Origin: Beaufortia kweichowensis
Taxonomy: Eukaryota > Chordata > Actinopteri > Cypriniformes > Gastromyzontidae
Assembly (NCBI GenBank): GCA_019155185.1
Contig: CM032797.1
Coordinates: forward strand, 18,004,659-18,068,658
Reading direction: 5' to 3'
DNA length: 64,000 bases
Part shown: positions 41,302-52,157 of the stretch, piece by piece
Layout: each line of letters begins with the position of its first letter
Position numbering within the stretch: position 1 is the stretch's first letter
Notes under the pieces: model-generated
Told to the model about the DNA's origin: nothing
Database searches by the model: none
What the model saw: the letters and a program-made list of their open reading frames with translations, nothing else
Made by a program: the position numbers and the translations under genes

Positions 41302-41340
41302 ATGTGTGTACTGGAGGAGATGGTGGTGACAGTGACAGAG
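41302..41340 (+). CDS. TRAC: TCR alpha constant region, exon 2 (connecting peptide)
   Basis: A 39-bp exon between TTTCAG and GTAAGT reading NVCTGGDGGDSDR across the junctions. The single Cys is the likely disulfide partner of the TCR beta chain. It is rich in Gly and Asp, so it is probably a flexible stalk. Phase is 1/2 at both ends, consistent with exons 1 and 3. Confidence 0.92.
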
Positions 41341-41566
41341 GTAAGTTTTGCCTGTTATTTGGTATAATTTCTATTGTTTTCAATAAAGTCCATTACTGTT
41401 ACTGCCTAATGTTGGAATTGCAACGAGCAGCATTGCTAAACAATAACTCCAACACATTTCAAATTTGTCAGGCTACTAGCATTTTAATTGTAATACAAAA
41501 ACTATGGACTGTTCCACAACGGCAAACGGTAGACATAGGTGTTTTAACCATATACCTGTTCTGCAG

Positions 41567-41674
41567 ATGAAAAGACTAACTTCATGTCGCTGGGAATCTT
41601 TTGGCTGAGAATTCTCTTTCTGAAGACTGTCGTATTCAACGTCCTGATGACTGCCAAAGCATGGATGAACTAAA
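41567..41674 (+). CDS. TRAC: TCR alpha constant region, exon 3 (transmembrane)
   Basis: Opens after CTGCAG and reads DEKTNFMSLGIFWLRILFLK and on through TVVFNVLMTAKAWMN to the stop TAA at 41671-41673. It matches the C-alpha transmembrane pattern (NFxxLxxxxxRILxLKxxxFNLLMT). The Arg and Lys five residues apart are the charged residues that pair with CD3 subunits in the membrane. The cytoplasmic tail is only a few residues, as in other C-alpha chains. Donor A|GTGAGT follows the stop at once. Confidence 0.96.
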
Positions 41675-41758
41675 GTGAGTATAGAGTATATTCTCTTTTT
41701 ATAATATCACAAGCAAACGATGCAAAATGCTCAATTTGATCAATTATTTGTCTTTCAG

Positions 41759-42575
41759 ATGTGATGAGGAACCCCAATAACATCAGCAGCTGAATTCATC
41801 AATGACCAACTTTAAGAACCATCAGATCTTCAGTGTTGTTGATAATAAGTGATACTCGCAGAATTATGTTATCATGTATATGGTCTTAAATACTGTATAT
41901 GTTTGCATGTCATATATATAGATATAGATATATTTCAGCACTTATTACTGTACATTTAATTCAGTTTTACAAATGAACACTGTTCATAAGTCATTTCTTT
42001 TTATATTTTCTATTATTCTGTAAAGTTTATCCTTAATTATTTAGCAGTTGTAATTGTAGAAATGCATAAATCACTGTCAGTAAAAGTATCCAATAATCGA
42101 GGTGCTTCACGGTGCCAGAGAAAAGCCATTTTTGCCTATATGGTTCCATAAAGAACCTTCAACATCCAAAGAAATTTTCTGTTTCACAAAAGGTTCTTTG
42201 TAGTATAAACAATAAGAAACAAATGTTTCCTTTAAGAACCTTGATTCTTAAAGGAGTGATTGACTCTTTTGGGAACCAAAAATTGTTCTTCTATGGCATC
42301 ACAGCAAAGACCTTCAATGAAATCAACTTTTATTCATTTAGTAATCTGATTAAAGAACTTATTCCCTATGTATACTGTACATGTATATGTGATTTTTAAA
42401 CAGTAGTTTTTATTTCTTTGTGTAAAGCTAAAATTACTGCCACCATTTAATTAAGTCCATTTAATACTGAGACCTGGATGACGTCTGAAGCATTGTGCTT
42501 TCTTCCATTGGCTGTTATTGTTCAGTAATGTTTTATTTGTTTTTAAAATAATAAACTGCATGAAAGCCAGTTTTG
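41759..42575 (+). other. TRAC: TRAC exon 4, 3' untranslated region
   Basis: Starts after TTTCAG at 41758; entirely non-coding, as exon 4 of TRAC is in mammals. A polyadenylation signal AATAAA lies at 42550-42555, followed by a GT-rich stretch. The exact cleavage site is inferred. A dispersed repeat is inserted in it (42118-42325). Confidence 0.8.
42118..42325. repeat. GGTTCTT-family repeat in the TRAC 3'UTR
   Basis: Shares GGTTCCATAAAGAACCTTCA, AAAAGGTTCTTTGTAGT and TTCTTCTATGGCATC with the repeats at 12755 and 54050. If the UTR ends at 42575, every TRAC mRNA carries it. Confidence 0.6.
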
Positions 42576-42680
42576 TGTTTTGTGTTTTATATGTGGTATA
42601 ATCTCTTGTTATGAAACTTAAATGGCTGCCTGTTATGAGTATGACTGGTTTTCTTTTTATATTATTTTTGTGTTGCTGTT

Positions 42681-42682
<2 letters not shown>

Positions 42683-42714
<32 letters not shown>
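42683..42714. repeat. (TC)n microsatellite
   Basis: About 16 uninterrupted TC units just downstream of TRAC. Confidence 0.95.
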
Positions 42715-42718
<4 letters not shown>

Positions 42719-42719
42719 A

Positions 42720-43310
42720 TTATAGGTTGTGTGATTGGTGCTGGCGTATTATTGGTCGCCCATATACAGGCGGGGTCTTTAAAGATCCTTGATTGCAAGC
42801 AGCCGGGGAGCTCAATGTTGGTGCGAACGCGAGTTCGGAGCTCCTGGATTCCTCCTCCGGCCGGCGGCCAAACTAGTTTTGAACTTTTTATCTTGTGGCT
42901 AAATTCCACTTCTCATGTGTTTATAGCACACTGTGAAACAGAGCAAAGGGGTGTCCTGCCTTTTTCTTTTGTGTGAATCTATTTGGTTTTGTTTTTTGAT
43001 TAGGTAGTTAGGTTAGTCGTTTGTATTTTATTTTATAATGTGATTAGGTTATTTAACTAAGTTTTTTTCGTTTTAGATTCATTTTGTTTATTATGGTGGC
43101 CTGTGGCCACCCCGGAGAGATGCTCTCTTTGTTTCTAAACAATAATCTGTTAAACACCATAGTTTTGCTTACTGAACTGTGTGCTTGTTTGGTCCCCGAC
43201 CGGAGTGATTGTCTGACACCTTTAAGATTTGGGAATCCATCACCACAATTTCGTTTTTGTATTATGCCCATCATGTTCCCTAGACACGGGGTGTAATACT
43301 GCCAAAAAGG
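42720..43310. other. GC-rich block of unknown origin
   Basis: GC content jumps compared with the flanks (for example CCTCCGGCCGGCGGCC at 42850-42870 and CCACCCCGGAGAGATGCTC near 43105). Short open frames on both strands do not resemble a known protein to me. It could be a transposon or LTR fragment, or a CpG-rich regulatory block. Confidence 0.4.
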
Positions 43311-43389
43311 AATTAACGTGAGGCATAATTTAATACTAATTATACCAATTAGTATCATCCAATAAGTACATTATATCATTTAATTTATG

Positions 43390-43620
43390 ATGCATGTTAG
43401 AGAGTATAGCGGTGGACAAAGTACATAACTCCATTACTTAAGTACAATTACAGATACTACTGCTCAAATATTAATATTTGTAATATTATAAATATTACAA
43501 ATATACTTAAGTACAGAAGTACTTGAGCATCAAAAGTAAACTTTCTTGGTAACACTTTACAATAAGGTTGTATTTGTTAACATTAGCAAACACATTAGCT
43601 TACATGAATTAGGCATCATT
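43390..43620. repeat. Dispersed fish repeats
   Basis: GCGGTGGACAAAGTACATAA and GGTAACACTTTACAATAAGG are words common in repeats of many fish genomes. Two different elements appear to lie side by side. Confidence 0.5.
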
Positions 43621-45086
43621 TTTTAATCTTTGTGTCAATACAAGATTTCATGTATTATGAACTATTTTAATGATGTTGAAGGTTAGTTTAATGAGCATTA
43701 CTAATGTTAAGAGAGACAACTTTTGATTCTAAATATTTAATAGCTGATGTTATATAAGATAAATAATTGCTGTGAAAGTTTTGTTCATTGTTGGTTCACG
43801 TTATCCTGATCACACCCGATCAGAGTGTTTATACATGTGGAAATCCCTGAACAACAGGGATTATTAATAGGCTGTCTGTCAACTGCAAAAAAAGTCTTTG
43901 AATTTGTCAGCAAGATTGTAATCAGTTTCTAAATAGTAAAATGACTTAAAGTTATAACAACTACATCAAATTTAAACCATTTCAAGAAATGGATGTGCAT
44001 TCAAATTCAAATTTATTTCTAGAGCACTAAATAAAACAATGTGGACTATAGTGCTGTACAACAGTAAAATCACAAAGCACAATAACACAATGAAAAAAAT
44101 ATAAGATAAAGACAAGAACCACATTTAAGAATAAGAATAAAAAATTAAGAGTAACATAAACATCCAATATATAGCACTAGCAACCTTCGCACTTATCCTT
44201 GATCAAACGCTATCATAAAAAAAAAATCATCCAATCATTTCATCCAATCATGCATCGTTTCATCCAATTAGATTCAAATGTGCTCAGTGTGTGCATACAG
44301 TACAGTTTCATTTGAGGTTTTAGCCTGATGAGGACTGAAATGTCACATTCAATAAAGTGTGTAGACATTTGTTTACTAGTTTGATACAATTGGGTAAGGG
44401 ACCTGGACCCAATCTGGACTATACATGCTCACTTAATCACTATCATTTCCTGAAAAGTAATTGTAAGCCCTTTGGCTTTTGGCGAGCATTCTTGCTACCC
44501 AGCACTTATTAGTGTTGCAACATTGCCCATTAAAGTCACTAAACATTAAATATGTTCTACTTATTCTATCAATGAGTCAAATTGTCCATTTAAATAAAGG
44601 ACCTGTCTGCGTGCATTAAAATCTATTGTTAGTGTCTCAATCCCCCAAAACAAAGCATCTCCAGCTTAAATGTCAACAGACAAGTCGTTTTGATATGCCT
44701 CATCATGAAAAGAAGAGAGAGAATGCAATATAAGGCCTGTACAGAAACTAACATGTCTGTACATACCTGAATCACACGTATAGCACTGCATCTTATTTTT
44801 TACTTTGACTTTATGCATCACTAAAGTTTTTATTATACATATTATATTACATTACTGTATTGTAATGACTCTATTTGAATGTATTGATCTTCTTTGAGGC
44901 AAGGCATGATAATAAAGTTGATATATTTAAACAAAACCACAAGAAAAGTATTCGTTTAAGATACGATAAGATAATGAAAACTACTGTATACCAAGGAAAA
45001 TGCAAGTATCCTTAGAGTCAGAAGCCGTTTCAGACCCCACACACACATCTCAATAGATTTAAAGCTCAGCTTTGGCTGGGCCATTC
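43621..45086. other. Intergenic, nothing recognised
   Basis: AT-rich. Around 44005-44070 a stretch (AAATTTATTTCTAGAGCACT) resembles a dispersed repeat end often seen in fish genomes. No exon seen. Confidence 0.4.
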
Positions 45087-45100
45087 CCTGTTATTAATAT

Positions 45101-45361
45101 TTGTTAGGCTCTAATGTTATTTTTACACTGATAAAGCTTTGTCTTTGCACACCTTCCATGCAGGTCAACAATCTCCATCTGATTACAGAAGTATGCACTT
45201 TGACACCAACAGCTGCCAGGAGAGCATTTGATGAAATTTTGGGGCTTGGGATACTTGTCTTTCCATTAGATGGTATGCATAAGAGATTTGGAGATGCTCT
45301 TGACGGACTCAAAGGCATCCACAACCTTTTTTCTGAAGTCATTACAAAACTAATTGCATGA
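45101..45361 (+). other. Unrecognised open frame, possible gene or transposon fragment
   Basis: An 86-codon open frame whose interior reads like real protein (TEVCTLTPTAARRAFDEILG, then FPLDGMHKRFGDALDGL). An acceptor-like TGCAG precedes the better part at about 45162. The opposite strand is also open. I do not recognise a family; no partner exon is visible. Confidence 0.3.
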
Positions 45362-45439
45362 CTTGGCCTGATGACACAGATATATTTAGCAAAGGGATCA
45401 CCAGACACCAGATGTGAGAGGTTTAAATATGACAGCTTT

Positions 45440-46860
45440 CACCTGCACTACACAAACAGGTTGTAATTACTGGTACCCAATCTTGAACACCTGATTCTGG
45501 ATTTAATAGTTTGAAAAACAAGTGACTGCTCTGTTATTTTTCTTACTTCTTCTTATTATTTAAACTACATTACTACTGTGCAACAGTGCTTGCATTGCTC
45601 TTCTGCACTTTCCTGTTACAGTTTCTATGCTACAGCAAACTAATTTATCACCTTATTTGTTCGTACAAGCCTATGACACTCAAAATGAAAACTCTATTGA
45701 TCTGAGCTTTCAAATCTGCAAGCATCTGATATGAGAAAACTGCACCCTGGCCACTTCCTGTTCAAGTGTCTTCACAACACTATAAACCATTGCTGTTCAA
45801 CACCTTCATAGTTTTTTCCCCAAGTTGAACTGTTAAAACAAGATCTATATTGTACATTTACAAATTGTTTACCTTGCATTTTGTAATCATTCCTTCATCT
45901 AGACGAATTAGTTGTGTTTTTGTAGTTTTTACTTAAACTGATGATTGTTCAGGGTTGTGTTACTCAATATGACATGCTGTGGATTCTAATAATTAATACA
46001 TAAAGTTATTCACCTGTTAGATAGTGATATGTTAATAAAGTTAAACATAAACAACCTGTGACTGAATAACACTTTACTAGTACATGACCTAAACTGAACC
46101 TGAAACCTGGATCTTAATCATACCCATGTGACATTTTTTTTAACCTTTTTAAACGTGTCCTGGTGTTTATTTGAAAAGCTTTAATGTTTCCAGCTAACTC
46201 TACATGATGTACTGTAATATTATGTATATGATAATGACTGTATAGAGATTTTATTATTTTAACACAGGTTCATCGTAACAGTGCTTGACTAAACAAGGCC
46301 ATGTTGTTGACCGTGTGTGTCATTATGTTCTTTCTTCATGGTCTGATGTGTAGTTTCTCTTTTTTAAGAAACACTAAATCAGAAGGTATTTTATATTTTA
46401 AGTTTAGGTTGTTATTCATTTTGATTAGAGCTGATGTGTTTTTAATGATTCACTTTATTTTTGAAAAATCATTTGAACAGCTATTTGCATTTATTTCTGC
46501 ACAGTACCACATAAAACCTTAAGATACTCATATGCAGGTAAACTACTAACATTTCTATTAAACATTTCCATATTTCACAAATGATTACTAATTACCCTAA
46601 CTAGTATTTCCCTCCAACATGCTAGCAGTATAAAGAATGGATGGATGGGTATATGAAGGATACTAAACACAGTAATGGGGTGGGTTGTTATTATTCAACT
46701 CTAACATTGATTCCAGCAGTTGGATTTGTTCATATTTCACCCATTAATATAGCAACTCATCATTTTGTGTACCTTGTGTTGCAGTTGGAAAGACTTGGAC
46801 CAAAACGTTAAGTCATCATCTGTCCCTCCTAATTCCCACAAAGAATCCTATAGTGTGAAA
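45440..46860. other. Intergenic, nothing recognised
   Basis: AT-rich DNA with only short chance open frames on both strands. No exon, RSS or clear repeat. Confidence 0.4.
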
Positions 46861-47359
46861 AAGAGATTGAAATGAAGGGCAGGTGTGATAACTTGGTTAG
46901 AAGTCTTTATGCGTCTAGTGGCATGAAGGTCAACATTTTAGATAAAGGGGCTTCCTCTCCTTGGTCACATTTCAAAGAGGCAGTAGATCCAAATGTTTTG
47001 ATGATTATAATCCAAGACCAGGGAGACAACAAACCAGGACTAACTAGACACGAACAAACATTCAACAACCAACAATAAAAGACTAAACCAAGGGGGTATA
47101 TACTACAAGGGCTACAAACAAGGATAATAAGACAGTGTAGGTAATGACAGGAAATGAGTCTATGCAAAGGGTTATGGGTAATGTAGTAAAAAATGGCAAT
47201 AGTCCAGGTACAGGGGAGCAGAACAAGACAAAGACAGGGACACAGAGAGACTGGGATCATGACACACATACTGATGACTGTACAGTAGATGACTGAAAGA
47301 AACCTGTATAAGGAAATGAACAACATTTTCAAAACAAGAACATTTGGTGGTTTTATACT

Positions 47360-47455
47360 GACATTCCCTTTCAGGGACTGTTACTGGTAATCAAACCAGC
47401 AACATTCTGGCCACAAGACCAACTCTCTAACCAGTAAGCCACAACTGCCCAGTGG
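47360..47455 (-). mobile_element. tRNA-derived SINE head
   Basis: The minus strand has an A box TGGCTTACTGG (47431-47441) and a B box GGTTTGATTACC (47386-47397) with tRNA-like spacing. It differs from the SINE at 17305, so it is a second family or an older copy. Confidence 0.6.
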
Positions 47456-47959
47456 CCTTGTCAGGATTGTTTTTTGTACTTTTTTTACAACTGTGCTTCA
47501 TGTTACACAGGTTATGACCCTTATGGTTATAGTTGCATAGTGCTACTGTTGACAGTGCATTCAGTCTCTCATGTTTCTTTGACTGCTATAGCATTCATTT
47601 ACTGTACAGTACATTATCAATCTGATGACTGGCTCAGACAGACTGTTATCATGCTGCGTACCCAGACTGAGGCACATACATGCATGTGTTTGTTGGTTTT
47701 ATTCAGTAAAGGTGTCATATAGAAATATACAGCAGAAAAAGATGCAGACCCACTTTATATTACTGTAGGTGCCTTTACCTACTACTAAAATAATGTGTAG
47801 TATTTGTACATATATGCTGACAGATTATAGGCCTACTTAAATTTACATTATGTGCATTCAACACTGTTGACCCTTTTGCTAACCTTAAACCTACCCATAA
47901 CAATATATATGTGTAACATATATGTGTGTATTCAAAGTATTAAATGTTTTTTTAGTATG

Positions 47960-48230
47960 TACTTTACATAAACACACACATGAAAAATACTATAGTACTT
48001 AATTTACTATAGTAAATATATTATAGTGTACTGTAGTAGGCTTGTATCATAGTATTTTTACAGTAATGTCATATTATACTATAGACTACTGGGTATAATA
48101 TACTATATATTACAGAATATACTCTAATAGTAATTATAATAATTATTAGTATTTACTACAGTAAGGTTTGAAAACACTATAATATCTGGGAATGTTCCTA
48201 CAGTATACTATAGTACAGTATTCTTTCATG
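47960..48230. repeat. Degenerate ACTATAGTA repeat region
   Basis: Many copies of palindromic words such as TACTATAGTA and ACTATAGT over about 270 bp, probably a repeat-derived region with strong self-complementarity. Confidence 0.6.
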
Positions 48231-48772
48231 TGGGTCAGTACACAGTGTGTATAAAAGTATTAAAAACACACCAATATAAAGTGGGGCCAAAAATGCAAGC
48301 TGTAATAATATCACAATGTAGTTCTGCTGGATTCATCTGGAATTAATAAAAAATAAATAAAAAGTTTTAAGTTTTATTTTAAACGTATTTGTTTGCACAC
48401 ACATTACATTTATTTCATTTTGTAGGTTTAATATTGTTCCTTATTTGGGAAGACAATAGCTTTTTCTTTTATTCTCAACATTGTGAATTTTGCTGCACCT
48501 TGCTATATAAAACCATGATAACACATATAGTGAAAATAATAATAATAAGACACATGTATTTCACAGTCTGTGCAAAATATTTTATATCAAATTAATGCTG
48601 GTGCCTTTGAAAAAAAAAAATCATAATTAAATGTAAAAATTTTTGCAATTTTTGTTGATGAACTAGTTTTGTTATGTAGAACAAGGTTTATAGTGTAAGG
48701 AGTAAACAAATAAAAACATCTGTAAATAACAGCAAAAACAGGTACCCGCCTTTTTCTAAACTTGTCCACCTC

Positions 48773-48960
48773 ATCCGGGAAGTGTCTTGTGTTTTCCATG
48801 GTTTAAAACCAGAGCCGTGTGAAGCGGAAAACCGAGTTTTCAAGATGTCAGCTGTCACATCGCTGGTGCCTGTACACCCCACACAGACATCAAGTCACCG
48901 CTCACAGCCCACATCCACAGCACCTGTTTTCCACGCAAACAAAATCACCCACACTTCCTG
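48773..48960. promoter_or_regulatory. Candidate regulatory cluster, ETS/E-box sites
   Basis: GC content is higher than in the flanks. ETS-like CCGGGAAGT (48775-48783), ACATCC (48911-48916) and ACTTCCTG (48953-48960) and an E-box CACCTG (48921-48926) lie within 190 bp, about 6.4 kb 3' of TRAC. No RUNX site as clean as that at 51307. Function inferred. Confidence 0.35.
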
Positions 48961-48969
48961 TTGATGTTT

Positions 48970-49800
48970 TTCTGTGTCATGCTTATTTGAGGACAAGATA
49001 AGTAAATACAAATAATTTTTTTTTATAGTTTATCAGCCTAAAATGCTTTGAAAATAAATATTTTTTTTATTCATCTAATATTATGTATGTTGTCTTTGCA
49101 TAAAAAAGCACACAATATGTACAATTTCTAATGTACAATGCTAATGTCTGTAAATATAACAAAATTAAATTTCATACATTTTAATTTAAAAAATCCAGCA
49201 ACATTTAAAAATAAAACATAGATGATATAAAAGATTACTGAGTACAGACAGACCAGCATTGTGATTTAAATATCATTCTCTTGCCTTCGATAAGAGTAAG
49301 CATCAGTATAGGGTCTACCCTGTAGCACACAGCGGTGAACACTGTTGTCTTATGACCTTAAATACAGTCCACAGTACATGATGACCTCATTACACCTTTT
49401 GCAGTTCCTAGAAGAAAATATGTTTATTGTTATGACAACATTTTAAGGGCAGGACAACCAGATCTTACCCAACAGTACAAAACAAGTTTGATCATATGAT
49501 TGAACCCCTGAATGGTGGCCAACACCTACAATATACCTCCTATTTTCAGCAAGAGTAAATTCCTGACGTGTCTTTGAGCACAAAATTATGGTCTGTCTGC
49601 AAAGATGTAACTAATATTATTGTATAGTTAGGATCAAGACATTCATCAGTATACTGACTGTCTCTTTTTTAGACCTTTAAATAGATTCTAAAGCAGCATT
49701 ACAAATAAAAACATACACTATAACCAATCATGATTTTAATCATTTATGTAACTTTTTATGCATATTTTATGTAACTGTCTGTTAGATGACTGTGCAGCCT
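48970..49800. other. Intergenic, nothing recognised
   Basis: AT-rich, without exons or clear regulatory clusters that I can support. Confidence 0.4.
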
Positions 49801-49801
49801 G

Positions 49802-50094
49802 TCACCGTTCCTCAAGAGGAACACTTTTGTTATTTCTCTATTCACTTTAATATTTCATAGTTGAATTTTAGTCTAATCATGACAAACTCTAAATTGATGG
49901 AAAGGTAAAAGACTCAATATTAAATAATTGGCACATTTTTATAACAATAAACATAAACGAATAATTAAAATGTTAATGTTACGTGATTTATAAAAATACC
50001 TAAAATGAAACTTTTTTAGAAGATTAATATATTATATCTAAAAATATACAAAATGTAGTTCAGATGTGTTTACTCAATTTCTGCTGTGACAGTT
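49802..50094. repeat. Non-coding element shared with the J79-J80 gap
   Basis: Same-orientation partner of 30461-30680, with about 70 extra bases. Begins with the palindrome GTTCCTCAAGAGGAAC and ends with TCAATTTCTGCTGTGACAG. Could be a dispersed repeat or a duplicated local element. Confidence 0.6.
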
Positions 50095-51235
50095 ATCAAG
50101 TCAGTGAGTCATATAATAATAATCATCATTATCATAAACGTTATACAAATGCATACCTTTTGGGAAATGGTGGTTGTTTTTTAAGATATTATGACTGTTT
50201 GCCAGTAATTAAAAACTAAAAAAAGATTAATGGCACAAATAAAGCAAAATAATATAGGCCTTCTAGTACTTACTGATTATAAATTAAAAACACATCCAAA
50301 AGCATATTTGATTTCATGCTTATGAAATTTTCAGTTGTAACTTAGTAGTCCATATTTACCTTTTTCCATCCAAATCTGCAAAATAGTTTGGATTTCATGT
50401 TTATTGTCTAGATACTATCAATAGCAATACAATATAGTCACATTATAGCAATGCTCTCCTGCATTATTTAACTATAATAACTGCACTTATTTCTATCATT
50501 GGTATAAGTAGCAGAAGAGTGGTTATTGACAAGGAATACATTTTTTTATACCATCTTGCTGGTAACATTTCTTTAGTCATTTAGGCATTGCTACATCCTG
50601 AACCACCCTTACACAGACTCTTAAATGACTGTAGGTGGATTCCACAATACTGTACATCATGTAACCTTTAAATGAGAAAAATATAGATAACCAAAAAGTC
50701 AAAAACCATGTGGAAAATGTCTCTCACTTCTTTTCTAAAAGTGGTATAGGTACAAACTGGAAAATTGTGTTTCATTGTTATCCAACTCTGACTGTTACAA
50801 AACCAGTAAAAAAAAACTGGGTACAGTTTTAAATAAGCATTTCAGTTAATGCAAGAAGGTAACCGTAATCATACTGCACTTACATTTACATTTATTCATA
50901 TAGCAGATGTTTTTATCATATGTGACTTACAAATGAGATTTGTAACATTGTGCAGTAAAATTTGTTTCTTTAAATATGCAGTCAATTGTTTAGAATTGCA
51001 GCAGATTCATTAATGTGTTTCTCTTTGCGCAAATGACATCACAGTTATTTAATTGCATGTTTTATTGGCATGTTGATAATACTGCAATAATGCAAGAACC
51101 CTATTAAAAAATGTAAAAATAAAGTGTAAAATTTTGGTTCGTGTTAGGAGTCACCTCAAATGTCTTTAAGTTAACCTCATTTTGAAAGTAGGTAAGTGGG
51201 ATGATTTGTATCAAGGGTTTTCATGTCAGTATTAT

Positions 51236-51346
51236 TTTCCACAGGAAGCGGGTGCTGCGCAGAAATAAGAAATAGCACCTCACTTCCTGCTTGCGTCACA
51301 GATGCATGTGGTTGTTTTTCTCTTCTGCAAGACAAGACAGGATGTG
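51236..51346. promoter_or_regulatory. Candidate TCR alpha enhancer core
   Basis: Within 110 bp: ETS-like CAGGAAGC (51242-51249), a strong ETS site CACTTCCTGC (51281-51290), a CRE/AP-1-like TGCGTCAC (51292-51299), a RUNX site TGTGGTT (51307-51313) and another ETS site CAGGATGTG (51338-51346). CRE/ATF, RUNX and ETS sites, with TCF/LEF, make up the mammalian alpha enhancer, which also lies 3' of C-alpha. I see no clear TCF/LEF site, and the spacing differs. It is about 9 kb from TRAC and 3.5 kb from the first V. Confidence 0.5.
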
Positions 51347-51349
51347 TGT

Positions 51350-52143
51350 GTGCATTTGTGTGTTTGCGCATGTGTCTTTATGTGTGTGTGGGTGGGTGAC
51401 AGAAATGAGGACAGGAAGACTGATGCATGCACATTTTGCACGCTTTGCACCTTGCAAAGATGCAGCACATGCAAGCTGTAACTTTGGTCTATTATGAACC
51501 TTATATTCTGTCATATAGGCCTAGCTTCCCAGCTAAATTTTTTATTTAAAAATCTTAATCTTATCTTGTTTAATTTTTTTGCAATTGAATGTGAATTTCA
51601 GTTTTAGTATCACTCTCATACTGCTGTTTGTAACAGGTTTTATAAGTCATATAAATGAAGTCACATACTGTAACAAACACACTTGATGGAAATACATTCT
51701 TAAATGAGTAATGATTTGTTTTTTCTGCATGTATTATGATGCATGCCTTACTCATTTCAGTTAAATAAATACCATTTTAATGTAAATATGAATAAGTATG
51801 AAGAGAGTGTGTTTAATTGCATTTGGTATTTACATTGTGTTTTGTACTAAAATTATGCTTTGCACTTCATTTAATTATACATTATACATGGACATACAGT
51901 GTGCAAAATACTTTCATCAAGTCATTAACAGATCTTGAAACTGTCACCATGCATCAGTAGTTTGGACTAATTCCTCATTTAATAGGCATGACTGCTGTTT
52001 TAAAGACAGTGACAGAAGCCTCCAACAGGGGGCCTATGTCAAGATTGTTTTCACACCAACATGTGAGTACCTACTGACACCTATTGACAATATTAAAAAA
52101 CTGCAATTCTGGGTTTACAACCACTTGTGCTAGGTCATACCGT
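51350..52143. other. Intergenic between candidate enhancer and CTCF-like motif
   Basis: A GT-rich stretch (51345-51400) is followed by AT-rich DNA. Nothing else recognised. Confidence 0.4.
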
Positions 52144-52157
52144 ACACTAGAGGGCGC
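52144..52157 (+). promoter_or_regulatory. CTCF-like motif
   Basis: ACACTAGAGGGCGC fits 13 of 14 positions of CCASYAGRKGGCRS, on the plus strand, pointing toward the V cluster. It lies 0.8 kb from the candidate enhancer. Confidence 0.45.

Noticed and set aside
42451..42976. Two overlapping open frames across the TC repeat (121 and 152 codons)
   Set aside because: Their length comes from the TC/GA microsatellite; they code for Ser-Leu or Arg-Glu runs without a domain.
45094..45408. Minus-strand open frame opposite the 45101-45361 frame
   Set aside because: Its composition is less protein-like and it has no splice signals; probably a shadow.
46872..47332. Open frames on both strands, 68 and 141 codons
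   Set aside because: No recognisable protein; adjacent to a SINE and probably repeat-derived.
48782..49001. Pair of about 60-codon frames over the GC-richer block
   Set aside because: No splice sites or domain; a regulatory cluster explains the composition better.
51177..51514. Several overlapping frames over the 51.2-kb cluster
   Set aside because: Cys/His/Thr-rich frames arise from the GT-rich stretch; no protein signal.
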